From positions 186,001 to 250,000 of the forward strand of contig NZ_CADFGE010000013.1 in the NCBI RefSeq assembly GCF_902833645.1: 64,000 nucleotides of DNA, read 5' to 3'. Positions 16,710 to 25,512 of this stretch are shown piece after piece. The stretch is from Paraburkholderia fungorum (lineage in GTDB: Bacteria; Pseudomonadota; Gammaproteobacteria; Burkholderiales; Burkholderiaceae). Every line of letters starts with the position of its first letter. Positions within the stretch are counted from its first letter, which is position 1. The notes below the pieces were generated by a model. The model saw only the letters and a program-made list of their open reading frames with translations. It had not been told where the DNA came from and made no database searches. The position numbers were made by a program, and so were the translations under genes.

Positions 16710-18262
16710 TTGGCACCTCCGACTGGTTCGACCTTCGTCAGCATGTATCCGTCATCCGACTGCCTGAAAACGAAATGCACGGCCTCGCCAGCCTTCACGT
16801 CCGGAAAAGCCGTCGGCGACGGCTTGCCGAAGGTCATCGTCATTGCACCCCAGCCCAGTGCCGGCACGGGTTGGTGCGAGAACGTGATGTCACCAGGTGT
16901 GACCTTTTCAACCTTGCCGGTCGTTTCGTAGGTCTGGGCAGCGGGGGCAGTGGTCGCCGCAGCGCCGGAGGCAGGCACCACTGCGGACGTTGCAGACGCG
17001 CCGGCGCCAGGCGCGGCGGCGCCTACCAGCTTCGGCAGCACCGATTTCAGGCTGGCTTCGGAGTCGATCAGGAACTGGCCCGAAGCGACGACCTGCTGGC
17101 CTTCCGTCAATCCGCCTGTCACTTCCGTGTTGTCGCCGGCATCGTTGCCGACCGTGACCTCGACGGGTTGCAGCCGCCCGTCGCTATTCCGGGCGATCAC
17201 GACGGACCGCTTACCGGTGGTAATCACCGCTTCCGAAGGGACGAGAAGGCGCGACACAGGTTTCGCTGCACCGATCCGCGCGCGCATCAGCATCCCCGGG
17301 GTCAGCTTCAGCCCGGCATTGTCGATTTCGAGACGCGCCTGCAGTGTGCGGCTGCTCGTGCTGATGCCGGGCAGGATTTCGCGGATGTGTCCCGTGAAAT
17401 GCTGAGTCGGGTCACCGGCAAATACCGCGTCGACAGTCATCCCGGGTCGGACCTGAAGCGCCAGCGCTTCTGGCACTTCGACGATGAGCCATAGTCTGCT
17501 CAGCCCGGCGACCTTGGCCAGCGTCTGCCCGGGCGACACCATCGCGCCGTCGCGCACATTGAGTTCGGTCAGCACGCCGGTTTCCGGCGCGGACAGCGTG
17601 ACGTGTGTCTGCGCCTTGCCGGTCCGGTCGAGACTGGAAATGACACCCTCCGGAATCGACATTGCCCGCATGCGCGCGCGGGAAGCGGCCAGCATGCTGT
17701 CATCCATGCCACCGCGCTTCAGCGCCAGATATTCCTCCTGCGGCGCCAGCCAGTCTGGAACGAAGAGCGACGCAATAGGCGCGCCCTTCGCCACACGCTG
17801 CATCGGGGCGCTTGCGTACAACTGATCGATGTAGCCCGTCACCCGCGACTGGACGACGTCCGCCATCGACTCATCGAACTGCGTCGTGCCCACCGCGTCG
17901 AAACTCTCGGCCGTGTCCTGCCGCCGTACCGTCGCGTATCGAATGCCCAGATTCTGCTGCAGTCCTGCGTCAATCCTGATACCGCTCGACCCGCCTTCGT
18001 CCGCATAGACCGGCTCGAGCTGCATGTTCATGAAAGGCGATTTGCCGGGCTTGTCGAAGTGCTGGTTCGGCACCATCGGGTCGTGCCAGTACAGCACCTT
18101 GCGACCTGTTTTCGCATCGATTTTGTCGCTGGACGGTGTAGCCGCGACAGCGCTTGCGCCCCCCATCGCCTCGCGATGCGTGCCTGCAACATACCCTGCA
18201 CCCAGCAGCGCGGCAGCGGCGAACACAGCCAGAACCGCACGCACCAGTTGTTTCTTTTGCAT
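16706..18262 (-). CDS. cusB: CusB membrane-fusion protein with fused CusF-like domain
   Basis: This 518-residue protein has an N-terminal signal anchor, then a heavy-metal-binding segment (VLYWHDPMVPNQHFDKPGKS, about 49-80) with the Met/His pattern of CusB-type adaptors. The barrel, lipoyl and hairpin domains of an RND adaptor follow. The last 75 residues (about 445-518) form an extra CusF-like domain with LGWGAMTMTF, retaining the Trp and both Met ligands. The fused domain may replace or supplement the separate CusF at 13150. MQKKQ at 18262 is chosen as start. Confidence 0.95.
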   Translation of the reverse strand: MQKKQLVRAVLAVFAAAALLGAGYVAGTHREAMGGASAVAATPSSDKIDAKTGRKVLYWHDPMVPNQHFDKPGKSPFMNMQLEPVYADEGGSSGIRIDAGLQQNLGIRYATVRRQDTAESFDAVGTTQFDESMADVVQSRVTGYIDQLYASAPMQRVAKGAPIASLFVPDWLAPQEEYLALKRGGMDDSMLAASRARMRAMSIPEGVISSLDRTGKAQTHVTLSAPETGVLTELNVRDGAMVSPGQTLAKVAGLSRLWLIVEVPEALALQVRPGMTVDAVFAGDPTQHFTGHIREILPGISTSSRTLQARLEIDNAGLKLTPGMLMRARIGAAKPVSRLLVPSEAVITTGKRSVVIARNSDGRLQPVEVTVGNDAGDNTEVTGGLTEGQQVVASGQFLIDSEASLKSVLPKLVGAAAPGAGASATSAVVPASGAAATTAPAAQTYETTGKVEKVTPGDITFSHQPVPALGWGAMTMTFGKPSPTAFPDVKAGEAVHFVFRQSDDGYMLTKVEPVGGAK

Positions 18263-18273
18263 AGTTTTCTCCT

Positions 18274-19569
18274 TTACTGAGCGGCGGACATGGTGGCGGG
18301 CACGACCTGGTATTCCAGCTGCGCCCACGTCTGGGATACATCGCGCTGGAGGTCGAGCACCTGCAATTGGGCGTCGAGTTGCCCCCGTCTGGCAGCAAAT
18401 GTGTCGGCGAGCGAGCCCGTGCCGGCCTTGTACGCGGCCGTCGCCAGTTGCACGCGCTGGTCGGCCGCCGGCAACAGCGCCTGATTGAGAGTGGCAATGC
18501 GCTCACGGCCGTTGGCCAATGTGGCTGACAGCGTCCGGACATCCGCTTCGACCTGGCGCTGCGCGTCCTCGTACATCAGTCGCGCCTTGGTCCCGAGTTC
18601 CGCTTTTTCGGCCGCATCCCGGTCCTGGTAGTTCTTGCGATGGATGGGCAACGGGATGCTGACGCCAACCGACACCATGTTCGAGTAGGCTCCGCCGCGC
18701 TGCTGGTAGGAGACTTCCCACGTCCAGTTGGGGCTGCGGTTGCTGTTCGCGACGGCCGTGTCGGCATCCGCGACGGCAATCTCTGCAGAAGCCGCGATGA
18801 GCGCCGGCTCCACGTGCTGCAGTTCCTCGGGCGGCAGGGAAGTCACGAACGACTGGGGCGCCGGCGGCTCGCCGGCTACGTCAGTGACCGGTGCTGCAGT
18901 CCATCGCGACAGCGCAATCAGTGAGGTCTGCAACGTCTGTTGCGACTTGAGCAACTGGTCCTGCGTCTGCGCCAGCATGAGCTGGGCTTGCGTGACGTCG
19001 GCCGCAGACGCTTTTGCACCCCGGTAGGAGGCCTGCGTGGCCGCAAGCTCATGCGTCATGTGCATGATCAGCTCCTGCTGCAACGCCACCGTTTTTTTGG
19101 CGTAGGCCGCGTTCAGCCACGCGGTCGCGGTTTGCTGACGCGTGTTGGTGAATTGCGTGAGATAGCCCGACCGCTCGCGGTCGACGACCTGGTTGGCCAG
19201 CGCCGACCGTAACCGGCGCTTTTCAGGTGAAACCCACTCCTGTTCGATGCCGATACGGCGCATCGTCATGAAATCCTGGCCAATCGTGAACCGTTGCGGT
19301 CCGTTCACCGGCAGATTGTCGACCCCGGCCTTGAGCATCGGGTCCGGCAACTGGCCGGCACTGATGACCGCCTCTGAACTGGCTCGCACGGATGACTGGG
19401 CGGCCTGCATCGCAGCGGATCGGTCCGTCGCGGATTGCAATGCGGCATCAAGTGTGAGTGGTGCCTGCTGGGCGTGCGCTGCCGCACTCGCAAAGGCGAG
19501 CAACGCGAAAAGCGTGTGCGCGTGCACCGTTGCACGCCGTAACGACGGCGTGCCGAATGTTAAAGACAT
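18274..19569 (-). CDS. cusC: Outer-membrane efflux protein CusC (TolC family)
   Basis: This 431-residue protein has a signal peptide ending AAAHAQQA and two OEP repeats made of long alpha-helical coiled segments (about 35-215 and 240-425), as in TolC-like channels. No lipobox Cys follows the signal. It forms the outer-membrane exit for CusBA. It is the first gene of the cusCBAF unit, 11 bp before cusB. Upstream (19570-19657) a 12-bp palindrome and an inverted GTCCTG/CAGGAC pair occur, possibly regulatory but not assignable. Confidence 0.92.
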   Translation of the reverse strand: MSLTFGTPSLRRATVHAHTLFALLAFASAAAHAQQAPLTLDAALQSATDRSAAMQAAQSSVRASSEAVISAGQLPDPMLKAGVDNLPVNGPQRFTIGQDFMTMRRIGIEQEWVSPEKRRLRSALANQVVDRERSGYLTQFTNTRQQTATAWLNAAYAKKTVALQQELIMHMTHELAATQASYRGAKASAADVTQAQLMLAQTQDQLLKSQQTLQTSLIALSRWTAAPVTDVAGEPPAPQSFVTSLPPEELQHVEPALIAASAEIAVADADTAVANSNRSPNWTWEVSYQQRGGAYSNMVSVGVSIPLPIHRKNYQDRDAAEKAELGTKARLMYEDAQRQVEADVRTLSATLANGRERIATLNQALLPAADQRVQLATAAYKAGTGSLADTFAARRGQLDAQLQVLDLQRDVSQTWAQLEYQVVPATMSAAQ

Positions 19570-19657
19570 GTTCTAACCCCAAACGGTCGAATTCCATAAG
19601 GAATCACGTCCTGGACGCAGGACGACCTCACCGCGTACGCGGCGAACTTCAAGGGGA

Positions 19658-20020
19658 TTAGATAGCGCGGGGCGGTCGCCAGAAACCGCCCGGCTCACGG
19701 ACGGGCAGCGATTGTGCGTAGTGGAAAACGACGGGGCTGGAGTGCCCGGCGGGATGGGTCACCTCGGTGCTCGAGACCGGGTGATAGAGACTGCCGACCT
19801 GGCATTGCGCCGTCACCTTGCAGGAAAAACCTTTGGCCTTCCCGGCCGGTGCAGACTTCATGTTTTCGCAGCCGGCCATGTCAGACGACATCGCACCGCT
19901 TTCACCGGCGCCCATGCTCATCTGCATCGGACACGCGCCCGTCAGCCCGCTCGCAGCCAGCCCGCTGACGGGTAGCGCGACGCAGAGCAGCAACAGGAAC
20001 AGTGTCCGGAGGAATTTCAT
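19658..20020 (-). CDS. Exported small Cys/Met-rich protein
   Basis: This 120-residue protein has a signal peptide (MKFLRTLFLLLLCVALPVSG), then CPMQMSMGAGESGAMSSDMAGCENM, FSCKVTAQC and a His-containing tail ending FWRPPRAI. The four cysteines and many methionines suggest a copper-binding or redox-active periplasmic protein. The plan resembles the gene at 10773-11129. It is 88 bp before cusC on the same strand and could be cotranscribed. No named family. Confidence 0.7.
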   Translation of the reverse strand: MKFLRTLFLLLLCVALPVSGLAASGLTGACPMQMSMGAGESGAMSSDMAGCENMKSAPAGKAKGFSCKVTAQCQVGSLYHPVSSTEVTHPAGHSSPVVFHYAQSLPVREPGGFWRPPRAI

Positions 20021-20186
20021 GGCGGGGATTATAGCGTGAAAAATATAGCCGGTTTGTGGCGTCGTCTACTGGTCGTGCCGCCCACCTCGACTTGATGGTG
20101 CAGTTGGCCAGAGCGGGTATTCTGCTGCAGTGGGACGGTCACCGGAATTGCGCCGGCACGCAGTCTTGCGCTTTTCATCCTGGGCT

Positions 20187-20807
20187 TCAGTTGGTCGCGA
20201 CCAGATTCTGGTACGTGTGTAACAGGTCGTCTGCGGTAGCGAGGCCATCGATCCGCAGCCAGGGTTTTCCGGGCGCCGCGCGCAGCAGTACCACCGGGTT
20301 ATGGTCCATCTTGTCCTCGTGATACACATTGAACGCCTTCTGGGTTGCAATGCTCGCAGCGACGGTACCGGTATAGTGCTGCCACTCGGGACCCGCCCCA
20401 AATCTCATCGCGTATTCCCTCAGGCGGGGCGGCGTATCGTGCTCCGGATCGATCGAGATCGAAGCGATGTGTACCCTGTCCCGGTCCCGGCCGAGTTCGC
20501 TCTGCAATTGCGAGAGCGTCTGGCTTGTCACTGGGCAGATCGTCGTGCAGGACGTGTAGATAAAAGTCAGGACCACCGGGCGGCCGTCGTCCAGCTCATT
20601 CTTCAGGGAAACGGGCTGGCCGTCATCGCGCACCAGCATCACGGACGGGAGCGTGTAGTCCGCCGTTGATGTAATCGTGTCCGGCTTCATGTGATGGTGG
20701 GCATGCGGATCGGCGCCCTGCGCGAATGCATAAGGGGCAGCCGTAGCGATCGTGCTCACGGCCGCGATCGCCAACGCCCTGCCCCATGCTTTTGTGAACG
20801 TTCTCAT
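20187..20807 (-). CDS. SCO1/SenC-family copper protein
   Basis: This 206-residue protein has a signal peptide, then a His-rich linker (DPHAHHHMKPD) and an SCO thioredoxin fold with the metal-binding CTTICP (CxxxC) in FIYTSCTTICPVTSQTL. The distal His is in VYHEDKMDHNP. SCO proteins carry copper to CuA sites or act as thiol reductases for them. The ATG at 20807 has GGAGG upstream. It is the most upstream recognisable gene of the minus-strand copper cluster. Confidence 0.92.
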   Translation of the reverse strand: MRTFTKAWGRALAIAAVSTIATAAPYAFAQGADPHAHHHMKPDTITSTADYTLPSVMLVRDDGQPVSLKNELDDGRPVVLTFIYTSCTTICPVTSQTLSQLQSELGRDRDRVHIASISIDPEHDTPPRLREYAMRFGAGPEWQHYTGTVAASIATQKAFNVYHEDKMDHNPVVLLRAAPGKPWLRIDGLATADDLLHTYQNLVATN

Positions 20808-21558
20808 TGCCCCCTCCAGCAACAATCGACAGGCCGACGCAACTAAACCGTTTCCGATTGTGCGTTCTCACTTCTGCCCGCGTTTGTATTTTGCAGGCGG
20901 CCGATGGAACCTGGCATGGGGCAACACCCTACTGACGCGGGAGGGCAATCCATCGAAGTTTCCGTGGCCAGGCGGGCGTCAGACTTGAGGCCAACGCATG
21001 GTTTTGTTAAGGCGGCGGAGAGGGGCAACAGGCATCGGCAGGCAGGTGATGACCTTCCGGTGATTCTTGTTGTGCAGCGTGGTAAAGGGCTTGCACCGGA
21101 TCGCTGCCGCGGATGGTCTCGCTCGCTGACCATGCGGCGAAACCTTTCTGGTACCACCAGTAGGTCAGGGGTGCAACGACAAGCTAAAGCCCTGCGCGAT
21201 ATCGGCGACATTCCTTTACAGCAGAGCCGTAGCGCCCTGTCCGTACCCGCAACGCAAAACTGGCGCTGCCCTGGTAGGCTTCCCATGGTCGCAGGCGTTT
21301 GCGCCGGGCTTTGCTCAGCAACAGTGACGATGGGCGTTTACCCGATCACGGCTCCGGCGAGCAAGGTCACATCAAAAAGTTTATCCCACATATTGATCAT
21401 TGATGGGAGACGGCATAAAGTGACTTCCTCTGCGCGCAGCATGCCCCCAGTCAGCACAAACGTTTCGCATCCGCGATCGAGGGGTGATCCGGATCGCAGC
21501 GGGACGGCAACAGATCAAGTTCCCAGCGAATGCAGCCCCTCTAAGCCAGGAGACGAAG
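20808..21558. other. Intergenic region, probably decayed coding DNA
   Basis: About 750 bp without a convincing gene. On the minus strand a frame without a start (21008-21183) reads APLTYWWYQKGFAAWSASE and onward, and a short frame MWDKLFDVTLLAGAVIG starts at 21391 and stops at once. These look like pieces of a broken small membrane protein, which I cannot identify. Long plus-strand frames here lack ribosome sites and recognisable content. The copper cluster promoter for the SCO gene should lie near 20830-20900. Confidence 0.35.
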
Positions 21559-21756
21559 ATGCTGAGTCCACATGAATTCGCAACCCTGATGCTGCTCAAG
21601 GACGCTCCAGATTCACTCGACCTGGACCGTGCGGATCTCGAAGTCCTGCTTGAACGCCAACTCGTCACGCTGGAACAGCTCGACCACGGGCAACAGCGAC
21701 CTCTCATCACCATCAATGGTCACTCGGTTCTCAAGGCGGCTGCACGGGTCCGGTAA
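21559..21756 (+). CDS. Burkholderiales-type small hypothetical protein
   Basis: This 65-residue soluble acidic protein starts MLSPHEFATLMLLKDAPDSL and contains LDRADLEVLLERQLVTLEQL. Proteins of this kind occur in many copies in Burkholderia and Paraburkholderia genomes with no known role; the family memory is mine and was not searched. CAGGAG lies seven bases before the ATG, which is preferred over an in-frame start 25 codons earlier. It is alone on the plus strand. Confidence 0.7.
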   Translation: MLSPHEFATLMLLKDAPDSLDLDRADLEVLLERQLVTLEQLDHGQQRPLITINGHSVLKAAARVR

Positions 21757-22000
21757 GCGACATCAGCATCAAACGCGTTGCAGCCCGGTCCCTCTATGAC
21801 GCGCGGTTGGATCGACGCCTGACCGAGGTTCACGTTGCGAAAATCAGGGAAATTCCTGTTCAATTCGTTCTACATATATTTCCAAAACGGCGGGCCTTGA
21901 TGCGACACATCGGGGCCACTCGCCCCAAAGCCTTCTTGCCGCGCGAACCTGTTTATCCACTTGTCTGTCGAGCGTTGCGGCGATTCTCAGGAGCATGTCA

Positions 22001-22550
22001 ATGAATCTGTTATTACCCGAACAACTCGCGTCGACTCAAAAGCCCCTCTCGATTCAATGTTTATCCTGGCCAGCAAGACGCTCGAGGGATGGCAGAAGTT
22101 GATCGGGCTGAATCTCCAGGCCACCCGATTGACGCCGACGGATGCTCAGGAACGCATACTGGAGGCGCTCCCGTTCAACGACCCGCGAGCGGCGCTTGTG
22201 TTGCAGATGAGCCTCATCGGGCCTCTGGCTGAAAAGATCCAGACCTACGAGCGTGATCTGTATGGCATCGTCGCATCTACGCAGGCGGAGTTGGCCGCGG
22301 CCCCGGGCACGCAATCGAAACGCACAATTGGGACGTCCAGACCGCTATCCACAGTTTCATGAAGAGGACGCCGGCGCGTTCGGAGGCGGCGGTCGCTGCA
22401 GTGAAGTCGACCATCAGTTCCGCCAATAGGCTTTACGAAACCGTGCCCAACACCGTCCAGCAAGCAGCCGAAGTCACGGGAAGCAGCATCGAAGCTACGC
22501 TGAACGGCGCATCGGAAGCCGGCAGGAAGCTGGCGGCTCGGCACCGCTGA
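22001..22550 (+). pseudogene. Phasin family gene, two frameshifts
   Basis: Three consecutive frames together spell a phasin (PHA-granule surface protein). The first begins MNLLLPEQLASTQK, behind CAGGAG. It shifts near 22042 into KAPLDSMFILASKTLEGWQK through EALPFNDPRAALVLQMSLIGPLAEK. A second shift near 22314 leads to ETHNWDVQTAIHSFMKRTP and on to the stop. Each shift is explained by loss of one A in an A-run (CAAAAG for CAAAAAG, CAATC for CAAATC). Full-length product would be about 182 residues. Real decay or sequencing error in A-runs are both possible. Confidence 0.8.
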
Positions 22551-22683
22551 CCGCGAAGACATGAAGATCACTGCGGGGGCGAACGATCCGAGTTTCGGCG
22601 ATGGGAGCAATCACGCTCGAACTATGGCATGCGCGCGCACGGCCATTCAGGCTGCACTACTGAAAGAACGCGCCCCCGAAAAT

Positions 22684-22914
22684 TCATCGGCGCGGAAAGA
22701 GACACAGATGTGTTTTGACATGCAGGTTCGGATTGCCGCAGCGATGTCCGGCGTAGTCCACCTGTTCGCCAGGCGCCAGATCCGTCGGCGGCGTCGCCTT
22801 ATGCGCAGTCGACGGCGTGTTGCTCGCAACGACCGGCTTGCTGGCAGTCTGGGCGCATCCGGCGAAGCTCGCGACAACGGAGGCCGCCATAAGAAAACTC
22901 AATAAATTGCGCAT
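22684..22914 (-). CDS. Small lipoprotein, unknown function
   Basis: This 76-residue protein has a signal peptide with lipobox FAGC (Cys20), then a Thr/Ala/Pro linker and a short end with two Cys and several His (YAGHRCGNPNLHVKTHLC). A GGTGAG sequence precedes the ATG. No family recognised. It points away from the phasin relic and is probably monocistronic. Confidence 0.6.
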   Translation of the reverse strand: MRNLLSFLMAASVVASFAGCAQTASKPVVASNTPSTAHKATPPTDLAPGEQVDYAGHRCGNPNLHVKTHLCLFPRR

Positions 22915-23171
22915 TTCTCACCTGAAAGTTGACGGGACCTTTTTCCCTCAGGTCGACGGGCCGGGTGGAGCGCGAGGTTTGGCCATCGACGCGATGGCAA
23001 AGGTAATAGCCAGCACGGCGCCTGAGAGAGCGATGCCCGTGGTCGAGTGACCACAGCGACATCGAGCGGACATCTTGCTCCGCAGTCCTCAACGCAAACA
23101 TGACGCGAACATTACAAGACGCTCATGCGTGGCGGATCGCAATCCATTGCTTCCCGGGTACGCGTGAAACA

Positions 23172-23198
23172 TGACTGTTTTGTCATCTTGCGATCACC
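23172..23198 (+). promoter_or_regulatory. Putative CzcR-type box, copy 1
   Basis: The site reads TGAC-N6-GTCATC, with a second TCACC exactly 11 bp after the TCATC, followed by GCGCACCGTCC. It lies 70 bp before the first DUF4148 gene. The layout matches four other copies nearby. Direct repeats one helical turn apart are typical of OmpR-family response regulators. Confidence 0.6.
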
Positions 23199-23267
23199 GT
23201 AGCGCACCGTCCGCTATGCAAAGTAAAGCCACCTGCCACACGGCAGATTTGACTTAAGGAGGCAACT

Positions 23268-23543
23268 ATGAGGATCGCAAGACTTTCTGTTTTCTTCGTC
23301 GCGACATCAATGTCAGCGTTGACATTTGCGCAGACTGCGCCGTCGCAGGGAAAAACACGCGCGGAGGTCGTCCAGGCCCTGGTACAGGCGCAACACGAAG
23401 GAACGGTGCCAGCGAACAAGCACAACTATCCGCCGAGCGCCGACCTCGTCGCGCGCAACAAGGAACTGCATACGCTGTCCGTGCATGCCGGTGAGAGCGG
23501 TCACGAGCTCGATGCCCACGATAGCCGGTTGGCTTCGCGCTAG
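23268..23543 (+). CDS. DUF4148-domain exported protein, copy 1
   Basis: This 91-residue protein has a signal peptide (MRIARLSVFFVATSMSALTFAQ) and the DUF4148 core KTRAEVVQALVQAQHEGTVP, NYPPSADLVARNKELH. The family is abundant in Burkholderiales and of unknown function; members are often regulated by metals or two-component systems. AAGGAGG lies six bases before the ATG. A regulatory box shared with the czc operon lies upstream, and a paralogue follows at 23747. Confidence 0.87.
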   Translation: MRIARLSVFFVATSMSALTFAQTAPSQGKTRAEVVQALVQAQHEGTVPANKHNYPPSADLVARNKELHTLSVHAGESGHELDAHDSRLASR

Positions 23544-23649
23544 TCGAACGGCAGGGCAACGCACGGACTCTTCACACGCCGTCGCGCAAAGCCATAGAAG
23601 GGCCGATCATGCTGTGCAGCAGTATCCGGCCTGCTACGGACGCGGTACC

Positions 23650-23676
23650 TGACCTTTTTATCATCAAGTGATCACG
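23650..23676 (+). promoter_or_regulatory. Putative CzcR-type box, copy 2
   Basis: The site reads TGAC-N6-ATCATC, then TCACG 11 bp after TCATC. The second half-site of the inverted pair has A for G. It lies about 70 bp before the second DUF4148 gene, the same distance as in copy 1. Confidence 0.55.
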
Positions 23677-23746
23677 GTGAGGCGTCGTCCGCCGCTCAAA
23701 CCTGGGCGTGACGTGCCAACCGGTAGTCGTCACCAAGGAGATTCAA

Positions 23747-24019
23747 ATGAACGCTGTAAAGCTCTCTGCACTTTTCGTAGCTGCAACGTTGTCTGCTGGC
23801 GCCGTCTCCCAGGCGGCACAGGCGCAAGCCAGGACCCGCGAGCAGGTACAACAGGAACTGATTCAGGCACGACATGATGGCATGATGCCGCTCAGCAAAA
23901 CGAAATACCCACCGACGGCCGATCTGATCGCACGGAACAGGGAAGTCCATGCTGCGACGATGCACCGGGGAGAGGGCTCCCCCGCAGCAGACCATCATGA
24001 CAGCATCGCGGCCCGCTAA
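23747..24019 (+). CDS. DUF4148-domain exported protein, copy 2
   Basis: This 90-residue protein has a signal peptide (MNAVKLSALFVAATLSAGAVSQAAQA) and the DUF4148 core RTREQVQQELIQARHDGMMP, KYPPTADLIARNREVH. It is a diverged tandem paralogue of 23268-23543, with its own box and ribosome site (AAGGAG). The tail is His-rich (HRGEGSPAADHHD), which may suit a periplasmic metal-related role. An in-frame start 13 codons earlier lies before the ribosome site and is rejected. Confidence 0.87.
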   Translation: MNAVKLSALFVAATLSAGAVSQAAQAQARTREQVQQELIQARHDGMMPLSKTKYPPTADLIARNREVHAATMHRGEGSPAADHHDSIAAR

Positions 24020-24117
24020 TACGCGACCGCCGGAACGGCAACGCCATTCCGGCGGGTATTCCAGATCCGGCCGAAGGTCATTCGACGCTGCCAGGCGTTG
24101 CCGCAATCGGCGACGTG

Positions 24118-25512
24118 TCAGACAGTCCTTCGTGGAAAGCGCAGCCAGAACGTCGTCCGGACGTGAGGCTCGCTTTCGACGCCACACTCCCCAGCGTGGT
24201 TCTGCATGATCGACCTCACGATCGCAAGGCCCAGCCCTGTGCCGGATGCCGAATTGTGTCGCGCCGGATCGACCCGGTAGAAGCGCTCAAAGATGCGCTC
24301 GCGGTGCTGTTCACCGATCCCCGGTCCCAGATCGGAGACGGTTATCGTGGTCGCCTCATCGGTCTGCGTGCATTCAACGATGATTTTCGAGTTGCGTGGC
24401 GCATGAGACAGTGCATTGGTGATCAGGTTACTAAGCGCTCTCTGGTAAAGAAGCAGATCTGCTTCAACCGTTCCTCGGCCACGCACCTCGATAGCGACCA
24501 TCGCATCTTCGGCCATCGGCTCGTAGTAACCGGCTACGCGTCCGGCTTCCTGAACAGCGTCCAGCGAACGCACCGTCAGATGGCTCTTTGCGCTATCTGA
24601 GCGGGCAAGAAAGAGCATGTCTTCGATCATGCGCGAAAGACGCTGGTACTCGTCGATGCTCGACTCGATCACGCTCCGGTATTCGGCCGCGGTGCGCGGC
24701 TTCGACAGGGCGACCTGTGCCTCTGCGAGAAGGTTGGTCAGCGGGGTCCGCATGTCATGCGCCAGATTTGACGAGAACTGACTGAGGCGGGTGAATGAAT
24801 CGTCGAGCCGCGCGAGCATGCCGTTAAATGCGTGACCCAGTTCCTTCAGTTCGCCCGCCGTGTCCAGCTCAGGCAGTGGATGTGCAAGACGGCTTGTCGA
24901 CATCTCCTCGGCGCGAGCGACGAGCCGGCGCAGTGGACTCAGCCCCAGCATGGCGATGCCATATGCGAGGCCCGCAGCCAGCATCACGCCAAGCACCTCG
25001 ATCAGTACGATTGTGTAGGCATAGGCCCTGAGCAGCGCCCGGTCATTGGCCCCATCGTACTGCACGACGACCCGGACAGAAGGGCCAGTGGGGCCATCGA
25101 GCGCAACGGTCGTCGCGAGATAGCGAAGCGTCGATTTTGCAGGCATGAAGCCTGACTGTGTATGCGCCATCCGATCCGCGAGCGTCGGCGCGTACGGCAC
25201 AAATCCTGGTGTGCCGAGCAGCCGGCTACCCGCAGTGTCGAAGATCGCGAGTTCCAGGTTCGGGTGACCGTGTAACTGGTCAACCCACATCTCCGCATTC
25301 CGGGCAATGTCGGCGGTAGCCTGGACTTCGGTCAGATGAGCCTGCAACGCGGAAAGCGTGACCGACATTTCCTGGGACGCACCGCTCTCGATCCGGTTGC
25401 GCAGCGTTCCATACAGAGCCAGCCCGCTAAGCGCAAGAATGACTGACGTAGATACGACGATCAGTACGGTCAGGCGCAGGCGAAGCGTGCCGGGCAAAAC
25501 GCGTTTCATCAT
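24118..25512 (-). CDS. czcS: Heavy-metal sensor histidine kinase (CzcS/CopS/IrlS-like)
   Basis: This 464-residue protein has helix 1 (about 11-31), a periplasmic sensor of about 130 residues and helix 2 (about 165-187). A HAMP linker follows, then the H-box LAHDMRTPLTNL (phospho-His about 252) and an ATPase domain with ALSNLITNALSHAP, DLGPGIG and GTGLGLAIV. This is the layout of heavy-metal sensor kinases (CusS/CzcS/IrlS). The ATG overlaps the response-regulator stop (ATGA). It is placed last in the czc unit, so czc is the likely target; the symbol is by context. Confidence 0.88.
   Translation of the reverse strand: MMKRVLPGTLRLRLTVLIVVSTSVILALSGLALYGTLRNRIESGASQEMSVTLSALQAHLTEVQATADIARNAEMWVDQLHGHPNLELAIFDTAGSRLLGTPGFVPYAPTLADRMAHTQSGFMPAKSTLRYLATTVALDGPTGPSVRVVVQYDGANDRALLRAYAYTIVLIEVLGVMLAAGLAYGIAMLGLSPLRRLVARAEEMSTSRLAHPLPELDTAGELKELGHAFNGMLARLDDSFTRLSQFSSNLAHDMRTPLTNLLAEAQVALSKPRTAAEYRSVIESSIDEYQRLSRMIEDMLFLARSDSAKSHLTVRSLDAVQEAGRVAGYYEPMAEDAMVAIEVRGRGTVEADLLLYQRALSNLITNALSHAPRNSKIIVECTQTDEATTITVSDLGPGIGEQHRERIFERFYRVDPARHNSASGTGLGLAIVRSIMQNHAGECGVESEPHVRTTFWLRFPRRTV

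Noticed and set aside
19600..19657. Short palindromes upstream of cusC (CCGCGTACGCGG and GTCCTG/CAGGAC)
   Set aside because: Each is short, single and unlike known copper-regulator sites, so not listed as an operator.
20904..21575. A 223-codon plus-strand frame in the gap after the SCO gene
   Set aside because: No ribosome site, no recognisable motif and unusual composition; the opposite strand holds more protein-like fragments.
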